Source of the DNA: an uncultured Clostridia bacterium
Lineage (GTDB): Bacteria; Bacillota; Clostridia; Oscillospirales; Ruminococcaceae
NCBI GenBank assembly: GCA_947627905.1
Contig: CANQXX010000019.1
Coordinates: 1 to 40,088, forward strand
Direction of reading: 5' to 3'
DNA length: 40,088 nt
The position numbers were made by a program, and so were the translations under genes. Positions 31,927 through 40,088 of this stretch are shown here, in pieces (the first letter of the stretch is position 1; each line of letters starts with the position of its first letter). Under the pieces are notes generated by a model. It ran no database searches, had not been told where the DNA came from, and saw only the letters and a list, made by a program, of their open reading frames with translations.

Positions 31927-32865
31927 GTGACAGATCTGACCGGAACAAACAATGTGCCCAAGGGAAGCACAGCTGTTGCATTGGGTCTTTTTGACGGCGT
32001 TCATCACGGACACAGGGCAGTGATAGGACGAGCCGTAGAAGCGGCAAAGAACGTTTCCGGAACAGAACCGGCGGTATTTACTTTTGATACGGCTACCGTT
32101 ACGTCCAAAGGGGCGAGCGGAGTTGAATATATTTTTTCACGCGAGACAAAATTTGATCTTATAAGCAGATTGGGAGTAAAATATATATATTCTCCGGATT
32201 TTATGAACTTCAAGGATCTTTCGGGAGAGGATTTTGTCGATCTGGTGCTTTGCGATAAGCTGTCGGCAAAATTTGCGGTATGCGGCGAGGATTTCAGGTT
32301 TGGCAGGAACGCCTGCTGCGGAGCGGCAGAGCTTGACAAGATGTGCAGAAAGCGCGGGATAGGGCTTATAACCGTTCCGGAGCTTTCGGAGGACGGCAGG
32401 AAGATATCCTCTACCGAAATAAGAGAGCTTATAAAAGCCGGAGAGATAAAAAAAGCAAACAGGCTGCTTGGTTCGGGATTTGCATTCAGGCTTCCGGTAG
32501 CTTACGGGAAGCATCTCGGACGGACTATGAATTTCCCGACAATAAACCAGTATATACCAAAATGTCAGATAAAGCCAAAATTCGGCGTTTACGCTTCGGA
32601 AACGGAGATAAAAGGACGGGTCTACGGCAGCGTGACTAATGTGGGTATAAAGCCTACCGTAGGGAGCGACGCTCCTCTTGCGGAGACCTACATAATGGAT
32701 TTCCCCGGCGGAGATCTTTACGGCGAAACGGTAAAGGTCTCACTGGTGGATTTTGTACGTCCGGAAATGAAATTTTCCGGTGTTGAAGAGCTTAAAGCCC
32801 GCATAGCAAAGGACACCGAAGCGGCGCGTGCCATACTGGATACAGCATCTTCCGGAAGCCGATAA
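31927..32865 (+). CDS. ribF: Bifunctional riboflavin kinase/FAD synthetase
   Basis: RibF converts riboflavin to FMN and FMN to FAD. The 312 residues have the N-terminal adenylyltransferase domain (ALGLFDGVHHGHRAVIGR; KISSTEIRELI) and the C-terminal kinase domain (GRTMNFPTIN, then YGSVTNVGIKPTV). It begins with GTG at 31927 after AAGAAGTGA. It is 16 nt behind truB, the standard neighbour. I see no FMN riboswitch here. Confidence 0.95.
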   Translation: MTDLTGTNNVPKGSTAVALGLFDGVHHGHRAVIGRAVEAAKNVSGTEPAVFTFDTATVTSKGASGVEYIFSRETKFDLISRLGVKYIYSPDFMNFKDLSGEDFVDLVLCDKLSAKFAVCGEDFRFGRNACCGAAELDKMCRKRGIGLITVPELSEDGRKISSTEIRELIKAGEIKKANRLLGSGFAFRLPVAYGKHLGRTMNFPTINQYIPKCQIKPKFGVYASETEIKGRVYGSVTNVGIKPTVGSDAPLAETYIMDFPGGDLYGETVKVSLVDFVRPEMKFSGVEELKARIAKDTEAARAILDTASSGSR

Positions 32866-32888
32866 ATAAATTCAGAAAGAAGGATATT

Positions 32889-34349
32889 ATGAAAACGGAA
32901 AATATAAGAACAAGGTTTGCGCCAAGTCCTACCGGATTTATGCACATAGGCAACCTGCGCACGGCTTTGTATACCTATATCATTGCAAAAAAATACGGCG
33001 GCAAATTCATTCTCCGCATTGAGGACACCGATCAGGAGCGTTATGTTGAGGGCGCTGTGGACGTTATCTATAACACTCTCAGAGCCTGCGGTCTGGAATG
33101 GGACGAAGGTCCGGACATAGGAGGACCGGTGGGTCCGTATATCCAGTCGGAGCGCATGGGGATATTCAAGGAATATGCCGAAAAGCTCGTAGAGACCGGA
33201 CACGCATATTACTGCTTCTGCACAAAGGAGCGCATGGAGCAGGTCCATGCGGAACAGCAGGCAAAGGGTATTACTCCAACTTACGACCGCCACTGCCGCG
33301 ATCTCCCGAAAGAAGAAGTGGAAAAGCTCCTTGCGGCAGGAACACCTTACGTTATCCGCCAGAAAGTCCCTCTTGACGGCACGACCACCTTCCACGACGA
33401 GCTTTACGGAGATATCACCGTTCCGAATGCGGATCTTGACGATCAGATACTTCTTAAAGCGGACGGAATGCCAACATACAATTTTGCAAATGTTGTTGAC
33501 GATCATCTTATGGGGATAACCCATGTTATCAGGGGCAATGAGTACCTTTCTTCAACGCCGAAATACAACCTGCTTTATGAGGCTTTCGGCTGGGAGATAC
33601 CCACATATATCCATGTTGAAAGAATAATGCGCGACGCTAATCACAAGCTTTCCAAGCGCGACGGAGACGCATATTTCGGGGATTTTGTGGAAAAGGGCTA
33701 CTACATTCCCGCCATACTTAATTATATAGCGCTCCTTGGCTGGGCGCCCAAGTGTGAAAACGAGATATTCACACTGGACGAGCTTATAAATGAATTTGAT
33801 ATAAACGGGCTTTCCAAGTCGCCGGCAATATTCGACCCGGTAAAGATGAAAGCCATAAACGGCGAGTGGCTGAGAAAAATTTCCCCGGAAGAGTTCAAAG
33901 CCGCCGCGCTCCCATATATAAGACAGACCTGCAAGCGCGAAGATATCAACATTGACGAGCTTGTAAAGGTATTGCAGCCGAGAACAGAGCTTCTGACGGA
34001 AATTCCGGAAAAGGTAGATTTTATAGACGAGCTGCCGGAATATGACAACGAACTGTTCTTCAACAAGAAGATGAAAACTACTCCGGAAACGTCGCTTTCC
34101 GCGCTGACGTCGGTGCTTCCGGTGCTGGAAAACATTCCCGTAAGCGAATGGAGCGAAGAAAAGCTCCATGAAGATGTTTTTGCGGAGATCGAAAAGCAGG
34201 GCGTAAAGAACGGCTGGATGCTGCTGCCGATGCGCGCGGCTCTTTCGGGAAAAGCGCTTACTCCCGGAGGAGGTATCGAGCTTGCGGCTATCCTCGGAAA
34301 GAGCGAAAGCATTTCCAGAATAAAGAAAGCCATAGAGAAATTATCCTGA
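32889..34349 (+). CDS. gltX: Glutamyl-tRNA synthetase
   Basis: GltX charges tRNA-Glu, and possibly tRNA-Gln for later amidation. The 486 residues show the class I HIGH-type motif APSPTGFMHIGNLRT, the KMSKS-type motif HKLSKRDGD, and a Cys-rich insert (CFC...YDRHC) that could bind zinc. The C-terminal helical anticodon-binding domain occupies about 340-486. It follows ribF by 23 nt, so it probably belongs to the end of the rimP operon. No strong terminator follows. Confidence 0.97.
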   Translation: MKTENIRTRFAPSPTGFMHIGNLRTALYTYIIAKKYGGKFILRIEDTDQERYVEGAVDVIYNTLRACGLEWDEGPDIGGPVGPYIQSERMGIFKEYAEKLVETGHAYYCFCTKERMEQVHAEQQAKGITPTYDRHCRDLPKEEVEKLLAAGTPYVIRQKVPLDGTTTFHDELYGDITVPNADLDDQILLKADGMPTYNFANVVDDHLMGITHVIRGNEYLSSTPKYNLLYEAFGWEIPTYIHVERIMRDANHKLSKRDGDAYFGDFVEKGYYIPAILNYIALLGWAPKCENEIFTLDELINEFDINGLSKSPAIFDPVKMKAINGEWLRKISPEEFKAAALPYIRQTCKREDINIDELVKVLQPRTELLTEIPEKVDFIDELPEYDNELFFNKKMKTTPETSLSALTSVLPVLENIPVSEWSEEKLHEDVFAEIEKQGVKNGWMLLPMRAALSGKALTPGGGIELAAILGKSESISRIKKAIEKLS

Positions 34350-34472
34350 TGTGTAAACATATTTTAACGCTTTGTCACAAAATAAACACAATAAGCTGAT
34401 AAAATTGTTACCGGAAATAATACGGACAATTTCACCAAATATATAAAATATATGAAAGGCGGCTGTTGCCAA

Positions 34473-35582
34473 ATGATCGAAGTTCGCAACCTTACAAAAC
34501 AGTACGGCGCGAAAAAAGCTGTTGACGATCTTTCTTTCACCGTGAACGACGGAGAGATATTAGGCTTCCTTGGTCCTAACGGCGCGGGAAAATCCACTAC
34601 CATGAATATGCTGACGGGCTATATTTCCTCTACATCGGGAAATGCGCTCATAAACGGCATTGATATCCTCGATGATCCTATAGAGGCAAAAAAGAATATC
34701 GGTTATCTGCCGGAGATACCTCCGCTTTACCTTGATATGACGGTAAAGGATTATCTGAATTTCATCTATGACCTGAAAAAATGCAAGCTCCCCCGCAAGG
34801 CTCATCTTGAGGACGTTTGCAGTCTGGTAATGATAAAGGACGTTTATGACCGCATTATCAGGAATCTTTCAAAGGGATACAAGCAGAGAGTCGGTCTTGC
34901 GCAGGCTCTTATAGGAAATCCGCCTATACTTATTCTGGACGAGCCTACGGTCGGTCTTGACCCGAAGCAGATAATCGAGATAAGAACTCTTATCAAAAAG
35001 CTCGGCAAGAAGCACACCGTTATACTTTCCTCACATATACTTTCGGAAATACAGGCGGTATGCGACAGGGTCATCATTATCAACGGCGGAAAGATCGCTG
35101 CCGACGATACCACCGAGAACCTTACAAAGAACATCAGCACCGATCACAGGCTTATCGCGCGCATTGACGGTCCCCGTGAGGAGATACTCAAGACCATAAA
35201 GAACATTTCCGGCGTAATATCCGTAATTGCCGACATGGAGCGCGAACCGGGGATATATGATTACGAGATCGAAACAAAAGAGGACGCGGATATCCGCCGT
35301 GAGCTTTTCAAGAGGGTAGTTTCCCGCAGCTGGGTAATGCTGGGGCTGAGATCCACTGAAATGACCCTTGAGGATATCTTCTTAAAGATCACAATGGGCG
35401 ACAACGTTGTTATCAAAACAAAACAGTCCGCTGAGGAAAAAACGGAAAAATTCGAGCAGGACGCAGCGGGCGCTCCCGAAAATGAAGAAGAAGCCAAAGC
35501 TCAGGACGAAAATTCGGACGAAGCCGGAGAAGCCGTTCCCGACGAAGCCGGCAGTGAGGAACAAAAGGAGGATGAGGAATAA
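34473..35582 (+). CDS. ABC transporter ATPase, GldA-like, with an acidic C-terminal tail
   Basis: The ATPase subunit of an ABC-2-type exporter. Starting at MIEVRN (369 residues), Walker A is GPNGAGKST (34-42), the signature is NLSKGYKQRV (131-140, LSKGY in place of LSGGQ), Walker B is ILILDEP and the switch His is in LSSHIL. The domain after 220 resembles the accessory domain of GldA-type subunits. The last 50 or so residues are unusually acidic, rich in Glu, Asp and Ala. AAAGGCGG precedes this start by 11 nt; an in-frame ATG at 34452 lies before that site. The stop shares one base with the permease ATG (TAATG). Confidence 0.92.
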   Translation: MIEVRNLTKQYGAKKAVDDLSFTVNDGEILGFLGPNGAGKSTTMNMLTGYISSTSGNALINGIDILDDPIEAKKNIGYLPEIPPLYLDMTVKDYLNFIYDLKKCKLPRKAHLEDVCSLVMIKDVYDRIIRNLSKGYKQRVGLAQALIGNPPILILDEPTVGLDPKQIIEIRTLIKKLGKKHTVILSSHILSEIQAVCDRVIIINGGKIAADDTTENLTKNISTDHRLIARIDGPREEILKTIKNISGVISVIADMEREPGIYDYEIETKEDADIRRELFKRVVSRSWVMLGLRSTEMTLEDIFLKITMGDNVVIKTKQSAEEKTEKFEQDAAGAPENEEEAKAQDENSDEAGEAVPDEAGSEEQKEDEE

Positions 35583-36289
35583 TGGGCGCAATATTCAGAC
35601 GCGAGCTGAAGGCTTATTTCACCTCGCCTATAGCTTATATTTTCATAGCGGTATTCTATATATATACCTCTACATTCTTTGTAAATTACAATATAATGTA
35701 CGGTACTACCGATATGTCCACGGTGTTCACGAGCGCGTTCACGATAATGATGATACTGCTCCCGCTGCTTACCATGAGACTTTTCACCGAGGAAAAGCGC
35801 CAGCGCACAGATCAGTGTCTGCTGACTGCGCCGGTAAATCTTTTCTCTATAGTTATGGGAAAATTCTTTGCGGCGGTATGTATCTTCCTTTGCGCTATGG
35901 CGATATATGTATTTTACGTTATAACTCTTGTGGCTCTTGCCGGTTCAGTGGCATGGGCGACGGTAATAGGAACGTTCATAGCGCTGCTGCTCATGGGTTC
36001 GGCGTTCATCGCGATAGGCATTTTCGTTTCGGCAATGACGGAAAATCAGGTAGTCGCGGCTATCCTCAGCTTTATAATCATAATGGCGTTCTACCTTATA
36101 GATATGCTGGCAGGACTTGTTCCGATAGAGTGGCTGAAAAATATTATGGCGGCTCTGGGCTTTTATACCAGATACTATGAATTTACAACGGGCATACTCA
36201 ATGTTCCGAGCCTTGTGTTCTTCATAAGCGCAATATTCGTTTTCAATTTCCTGACGGTGCGCGTTCTTGAAAAGCGCCGCTGGTCCTGA
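35582..36289 (+). CDS. ABC-2-type permease, GldF-like
   Basis: The membrane subunit of the exporter. The 235 residues include six hydrophobic segments: about 20-40 (TSPIAYIFIAVFYIYTSTFF), 55-75, 100-125, 135-160, 170-195 and 210-230. The block MRLFTEEKRQRTDQCLLTAPV between helices is the coupling segment typical of GldF/NosY-type permeases. It is translationally coupled to the ATPase (TAATG) and 15 nt from the GldG-like gene. Confidence 0.9.
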   Translation: MGAIFRRELKAYFTSPIAYIFIAVFYIYTSTFFVNYNIMYGTTDMSTVFTSAFTIMMILLPLLTMRLFTEEKRQRTDQCLLTAPVNLFSIVMGKFFAAVCIFLCAMAIYVFYVITLVALAGSVAWATVIGTFIALLLMGSAFIAIGIFVSAMTENQVVAAILSFIIIMAFYLIDMLAGLVPIEWLKNIMAALGFYTRYYEFTTGILNVPSLVFFISAIFVFNFLTVRVLEKRRWS

Positions 36290-36304
36290 TGGGAGGTAAT
36301 TGAA

Positions 36305-37795
36305 ATGAAGATGAATACAAAAAAACTTAAATACGGCGCTGCGGCAACGGTGATAACCGTTGTTGTGATCGCGCTGGTAGTTCTGCTGAATGTTATAATA
36401 TACGCTCTCAGCGACAGATACAACATGAGCTTTGACCTTACTCCGGGAGGAGATTTTGAGATAAGCGACGAAACAAAGAATTATATAGCTTCGCTCAACG
36501 AAGATGTTGAGATATGCACGACCGTTGATGAGCTTGCTTTTGAAACTTCCGAAAGCATTTACTACCGTCAGGCATATGAAGTGCTGAAAAAGTATGAATA
36601 CAATTCCGACAGGATAGACGTTAATTTTGTGGATATGACCGTCGATCCTACCTATGTTGAAAAATACAAGCAGTATTACGACGGAAGCATTTCCGATTAC
36701 AGCGTTATAGTTTTCAACAACAATTCCCACAAAATAAGGGTACTTTCGGTAAACGACCTGTTCAATATGGACATAAACTATTACACAATGAGCCAGCAGA
36801 TAGTTTCTTCAAAGGCGGAACAGACGCTGACCTCCGCGCTGATGTATGTTACCGATCCAAACCCGAAAAAAGCTGTATATCTGGACGTGGTAACACAAAG
36901 CGCAAACGGCGATAATATCATGGATATGCTTGCAAGCAACGGCTTTGAGACCGTGACCATAGACCCCAACACAGAGGATATTCCGGAAGACGCCGATATG
37001 CTGGTTATAAACGCTCCGCTGAACGATTTTTCCGAAGATCTTATCGACAGGATATATAACTTTATGGAAAACGGCGGAAATTACGGCAAGAATATGATCT
37101 ACACCGCAAGCTATTCCCAGAATGATACTCCGAATATAGACGCGTTCCTTGAGGAATGGGGCATCAGGGTCGGAGACGGTCTTGTAGGTGAGAACAACAG
37201 GCAGAATATCGCTTCGGAAACAAGCGCATATGCAATAATGGCATATCTTGAGGAAAACGACTATACCGGAGGTATCCCTGCGGAGGTAATCAGCAATCCT
37301 ATAGCGGCATATAATTCCCGCCCGATAGAGATAATGTATGATTATTCCGGCAATGTTACTACCGATCTGCTTCTTGCAACTTCCGAAACGGGATTTGTAA
37401 TGACAAACGATATGATCGAGGAATACTATTCGACCGGCGAAGAACCGCCTATAGAGGAAAAATCCGTTCCTATAATGGCAATGACGAGCAAATATACTTT
37501 TATCGACACAAAGCAGGTGCTTTCAAATATCCTTGTAATAGGCAGCGACGATATACTCAATTCAGGACTTACGAGCCAGACATACTACAACAACGGAGAT
37601 TATTTTGTTTCAATAGTAAATAAGATGTCAGGCAAGGAAAACGGATTGAACATCGTTGCAAAGGATCTTACCAGTGAAACTTACGAGACCAGCGCTGCAC
37701 AGGTCACATCTCTCAGGATAGTATTCATGTTCGTACTGCCGCTGCTGGTCGCTGCCGCCGGTATTACCGTATGGCTCAGAAGGAGACATAAGTAA
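36305..37795 (+). CDS. GldG-family ABC auxiliary protein
   Basis: 496 residues: an N-terminal membrane helix (about 15-35), a large extracytoplasmic region and a C-terminal helix (about 468-488) followed by RRRHK. The outer part fits the ABC_transp_aux/DUF7088 architecture of GldG: the early block LTPGGDFEISDETKNYIASLNEDVEI and the later VLVINAPLNDFSE-like and TYTASY-like stretches (DADMLVINAPLNDF, MIYTASYSQNDTPNI). In Flavobacteria GldAFG supports gliding; in Firmicutes its role is unknown. It starts with GGGAGG and shares one base with the next gene. Confidence 0.88.
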   Translation: MKMNTKKLKYGAAATVITVVVIALVVLLNVIIYALSDRYNMSFDLTPGGDFEISDETKNYIASLNEDVEICTTVDELAFETSESIYYRQAYEVLKKYEYNSDRIDVNFVDMTVDPTYVEKYKQYYDGSISDYSVIVFNNNSHKIRVLSVNDLFNMDINYYTMSQQIVSSKAEQTLTSALMYVTDPNPKKAVYLDVVTQSANGDNIMDMLASNGFETVTIDPNTEDIPEDADMLVINAPLNDFSEDLIDRIYNFMENGGNYGKNMIYTASYSQNDTPNIDAFLEEWGIRVGDGLVGENNRQNIASETSAYAIMAYLEENDYTGGIPAEVISNPIAAYNSRPIEIMYDYSGNVTTDLLLATSETGFVMTNDMIEEYYSTGEEPPIEEKSVPIMAMTSKYTFIDTKQVLSNILVIGSDDILNSGLTSQTYYNNGDYFVSIVNKMSGKENGLNIVAKDLTSETYETSAAQVTSLRIVFMFVLPLLVAAAGITVWLRRRHK

Positions 37796-39258
37796 TGAAA
37801 AAGAATATCAGGATCATTATTATCTGTCTTATAGCGGTGCTTGTTCTCGGAGGAGCAGCGGTTGTACTTCTTCTTACGGCTCCTGAAAAAGAGGAGGAAA
37901 CCGATACGGGAGACGAAGAGACTTCGCATCTTATGTATGACAAGAACCCGAGCGATATTTCGGAGATAACCATTGAGAATGAGCACGGCACATACAGGAT
38001 ACAGCGCGTCGGAGAGGGCGACGACATCAAGTGGGCTATTGAAGGAGTATCAGGTCTGCCTATAAGCAGCGAGTCCCTCGGCAACGTTATAGAGAACGCG
38101 GCTACGCTTACCGCACAGAAAACGGTAGTTAAAGCTCCGGAGGATATATCTATCTACGGTCTGGACGCTCCCTCTGCAAAGGTAACAACGGTGTTCACGG
38201 ACAGTTCGGGAACAACGAACACTCTCATTCTGGGCAATGAAGTCCCGGACGGCATAAACCGCTACTTCATGCTTGAGGGCGACGATACCGTATATACTGC
38301 AAGAAAGTCGGATATGCAGTATTTCCTCAATGACAAATACGACCTTGTAAATAAGGTCATATATCAGGCAAAGACGGCTGCCGATGAAAACGACACCACA
38401 GACTATACCCGTATAAATAAAATGACGATCTCCCGTAAGGACCTTGATTATGATGTCGTTATAGAATATGATGTCCGTCAGGAGGACGAAAGCATAATGA
38501 CCGGAAATTCAACGCAGTATGTAATGACTTCTCCGGCGTTCAGGGATCTTAATCCGGAAACATCTTCGGAGATCACAAGCGGAATATTCGGATTTACGGC
38601 AACGGATCTCGGCATACTCAATCCTACTGAGGAGGACGCTGTAAAATGCGGTCTTGCCGATCCGGAAGCGATAGTAAAGACCGAAATAAACGGCGGAGAT
38701 ACGCTGAATTTCTACATCGGCGACGTATGCTATGACGAGGACGGCAGCAAGCTCGGCAGATATGTTATCGCCGACGGCATAAATGTCATATATGTAATAG
38801 ATGAAGCCAGTCTGCCGTGGCTTACTTTTGAGCCGATACGGATAGTTACTACCATGTTTACCGGAAACTATGTGTTTGACCTTGAATCAATGAACATAAA
38901 GGGCGAAAACATAGATATGAGCTTTACAATGACCGGAAGCTCCGACAAGGACTTTGAAGTAAAACTTGACGGCAATGTTGTTGACAAGGATAAGTTCAAG
39001 AGCTTCTATCAGTTCATACTGCGTGCTCCCAGCGATGATTTCTGCTTTGAGGAAACGGACGCCGAGCCTGTATTGACAATTGAGATCAATACGAAAAACG
39101 GCGGCGACGTGATCGAGTTTATCCCGCAGGAGAACCGCAAGAGCCTTGTAAGGCTGAACGGCGAAGCAGCCTATACCTGCGCGACGGCATACGTTGACAG
39201 ACTTATAGAAAACATAGATCTTTACCGCAGCGGCGAGGATATTGTTATAAACTGGTAA
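37795..39258 (+). CDS. DUF4340-domain membrane-anchored protein
   Basis: 487 residues, with a single N-terminal helix (IRIIIICLIAVLVLGGAAVVLLL) and an acidic linker, then an extracytoplasmic part with repeated beta-rich units. DUF4340-like blocks are GEGDDIKWAIEGVSGLPISSESLGNVIENAATLTAQKTVV, IYGLDAPSAKVTTVFTD, and LILGNEVPDGINRYFMLEGDDTVYTA. This family regularly follows GldG-like proteins. No catalytic residues are known. It is coupled to the preceding gene by TAATG and ends the four-gene cluster. Confidence 0.9.
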   Translation: MKKNIRIIIICLIAVLVLGGAAVVLLLTAPEKEEETDTGDEETSHLMYDKNPSDISEITIENEHGTYRIQRVGEGDDIKWAIEGVSGLPISSESLGNVIENAATLTAQKTVVKAPEDISIYGLDAPSAKVTTVFTDSSGTTNTLILGNEVPDGINRYFMLEGDDTVYTARKSDMQYFLNDKYDLVNKVIYQAKTAADENDTTDYTRINKMTISRKDLDYDVVIEYDVRQEDESIMTGNSTQYVMTSPAFRDLNPETSSEITSGIFGFTATDLGILNPTEEDAVKCGLADPEAIVKTEINGGDTLNFYIGDVCYDEDGSKLGRYVIADGINVIYVIDEASLPWLTFEPIRIVTTMFTGNYVFDLESMNIKGENIDMSFTMTGSSDKDFEVKLDGNVVDKDKFKSFYQFILRAPSDDFCFEETDAEPVLTIEINTKNGGDVIEFIPQENRKSLVRLNGEAAYTCATAYVDRLIENIDLYRSGEDIVINW

Positions 39259-39378
39259 CGGCAACGTTCCCGGAATGACATTTTTTTCGCCGGATATATG
39301 TTAATATCAGATCATGGGCTTTGCCCGTATCATGATTGTCTGCGGAAATAAAAATGAATGTTTTTTCTAAAATGATAC

Positions 39379-39407
39379 TTGATTTTATGAATTTTTTGTG
39401 CTACAAT
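39379..39407 (+). promoter_or_regulatory. Sigma-A promoter of the 105-residue gene
   Basis: TTGATT (39379-39384), a 17-nt spacer and TACAAT (39402-39407), 83 nt before the start codon. The preceding 39259-39370 holds only weak, interrupted hairpins (for example GGGCTTTGCCC at 39317-39327). Confidence 0.8.
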
Positions 39408-39490
39408 TATTTTGAACAGTAATTGCAGCACACGGCTCAGGGAAGCTGCATTGATTTGCCGCAGACAACTTTTGTAAAGGAGGATATGAA

Positions 39491-39808
39491 ATGGCAGAAA
39501 AAAAGACAGCCGAAAAGGCGGAAAAGAACGAGAACCGCTTTCTTAAATATAAGGGTTACCCTCTTGTAAGAAAGAACGATGAGCTTTACTACGGAAATAT
39601 GTCGGACAAATATGTGATTTGGATGCAGATCACCGAAAAGACCAAAGTCGGGGATATGGACGTAGCAAGCAAGGTAAAGATATACAAAATGGCGACGGAC
39701 GAAAACCTTTCTCCGATCGAAGCCATTGAAAAGCAAAGTGAAAAGAACAGTCTCTATGAGGCGCTGGACATTGCTTATGCATGGCTTTCGAGGAAAGCGG
39801 CGGAATGA
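39491..39808 (+). CDS. Small conserved-looking cytosolic protein, function unknown
   Basis: 105 residues with a Lys/Glu/Ala-rich start, then a compact fold: RFLKYKGYPLVRKNDELYYGNMSDKYVIWMQITEKTK, a basic beta-strand pair and a C-terminal amphipathic helix (SLYEALDIAYAWLSRKAAE). No signal peptide or motif is visible. AAAGGAGG precedes the ATG, and its own promoter and terminator mark it as a real single-gene unit. I do not recognise the family. Confidence 0.82.
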   Translation: MAEKKTAEKAEKNENRFLKYKGYPLVRKNDELYYGNMSDKYVIWMQITEKTKVGDMDVASKVKIYKMATDENLSPIEAIEKQSEKNSLYEALDIAYAWLSRKAAE

Positions 39809-39839
39809 TCTCCGCCGACGGATACAGATAATGATCCGC

Positions 39840-39885
39840 AAGCGGTCATGGGATATGCGATATATCCTGTGACCGCTTATTTTGT
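39840..39885 (+). terminator. Terminator of the 105-residue gene
   Basis: A 9-bp outer stem AAGCGGTCA/TGACCGCTT (39840-39848 with 39870-39878) encloses an inner GGATAT/ATATCC stem, followed by ATTTTGT. A second 7-bp hairpin, CGGCGGA/TCCGCCG, overlaps the stop codon region. Confidence 0.85.
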
Positions 39886-39913
39886 GTTTAGAGTTTAGAG
39901 TTGAGAGTTAAGA
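39886..39913 (+). repeat. Four degenerate heptad repeats
   Basis: GTTTAGA, GTTTAGA, GTTGAGA and GTTAAGA follow one another without gaps. They lie between the terminator and the next copy of the intergenic repeat, apparently as part of its flank. Confidence 0.6.
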
Positions 39914-39914
39914 T

Positions 39915-39955
39915 AAATGATAATTTAGCGGGGAAGCCCCTGCGGGCAATGTCAC
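39915..39955. repeat. Composite palindromic intergenic repeat, copy C (first module)
   Basis: AAATGATAATTT, then AGCGGGGAAGCCCCTGCGGG, then CAATGTCAC. It matches 3386-3425 nearly base for base, with one inserted A and C-to-T in the hairpin (GCGGGGAAGCCCCTGC), and a second AAATGATAATTT follows at about 39971. Nothing recognisable fills the remainder up to 40088 except a ribosome-binding-like AAAGGAGAGGGGG at about 40052-40064. Confidence 0.7.
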
Positions 39956-40088
39956 ATCAAAGCGTGTTTAAATGATAATTTAACTTTTATTTATATGGCT
40001 GTTTGATAATAGTTCAAGCCTAAAGTTATTCGCAGATCGGGGAGACAACCAAAAGGAGAGGGGGAAAACTTAATTGGAGACTTTAGTG

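Noticed and set aside
32718-33524. 268-codon minus-strand frame antisense to ribF/gltX
   Set aside because: Opposite catalytic regions of gltX, no ribosome binding site, no recognisable domain.
34350-34472. Promoter for the Gld-like cluster
   Set aside because: TATAAAAT-like boxes exist in the A/T-rich gap, but no -35 at proper spacing. The cluster may have a weak promoter or depend on read-through from gltX.
35407-36180. 257-codon plus-strand frame overlapping the ATPase tail and permease
   Set aside because: Out-of-frame reading of two real genes; His/Tyr/Arg-rich without hydrophobic helices.
40052-40088. Start of another gene at the right edge (AAAGGAGAGGGGG followed by TTG or GTG)
   Set aside because: At most five codons are visible, so no coding call can be supported.

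Overview
The window looks like a chromosomal segment of a Gram-positive gut clostridium, most likely Oscillospiraceae/Ruminococcus-like. The grounds are the Firmicute-type gene clusters (ylxM-ffh-rpsP-khpA; rimP-nusA-rnpM-ylxQ-infB-rbfA-nrnA-truB-ribF), strong GGAGG ribosome binding sites, many near-consensus sigma-A promoters with exact 17-nt spacers, lipoproteins with acidic Thr/Glu-rich linkers, and an HPr with both His15 and Ser46. The genus is inferred, not shown.

Layout. (1) 1-1400: the 3' part of a tyrosine integrase from an element lying off the left edge, three 9-bp repeats, and a two-gene tRNA operon (Leu-TAG, Ala-GGC) read leftward. (2) 1460-3590: an AIM24-family protein and a membrane-anchored VanY-type D,D-carboxypeptidase, each with its own promoter, then a GC-rich palindromic repeat. 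(3) 3590-14500, minus strand: guaB; an apparent operon of an SCP2-domain protein, a SAM methyltransferase and three tandem YfhO-family membrane proteins; then ptsH (HPr). The three YfhO genes are mosaics of identical and diverged blocks. (4) 14660-19880, minus strand: the translation/secretion cluster ylxM-ffh-rpsP-khpA, a terminator, a truncated RhuM-like remnant, a TPR membrane protein, rimM and trmD. (5) 19930-23880, plus strand: dut and two lipoproteins, the second a large solute-binding protein. (6) 23909-34350, plus strand: a promoter and a leader hairpin, a VapBC-like toxin-antitoxin pair, then rimP-nusA-rnpM-ylxQ-infB-rbfA-nrnA-truB-ribF-gltX. (7) 34473-39258: a four-gene Gld-like ABC export cluster (ATPase, permease, GldG-like protein, DUF4340 protein). 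(8) 39379-40088: a small conserved-looking gene and another copy of the repeat family.

How the genes work together. Regions 4 and 6 are two halves of the ribosome and RNA maturation machinery. They cover S16, 16S maturation factors (RimM, RimP, RbfA), initiation factor IF2, NusA, tRNA modification (TrmD, TruB), tRNA charging (GltX) and SRP targeting. Foreign or accessory genes have settled inside both clusters: the RhuM remnant and TPR protein in one, the toxin-antitoxin pair in the other. The YfhO operon, the VanY peptidase, the lipoproteins and the Gld-like exporter concern the cell envelope.

Most promising leads: the recombining YfhO triplet with a variable extracytoplasmic segment; the toxin-antitoxin pair bracketed by an 11-bp repeat that carries the rimP ribosome binding site; leader hairpins before the rimP operon and before khpA; and a composite palindromic intergenic repeat seen at three sites. 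I see no CRISPR array, rRNA gene or intact insertion sequence.
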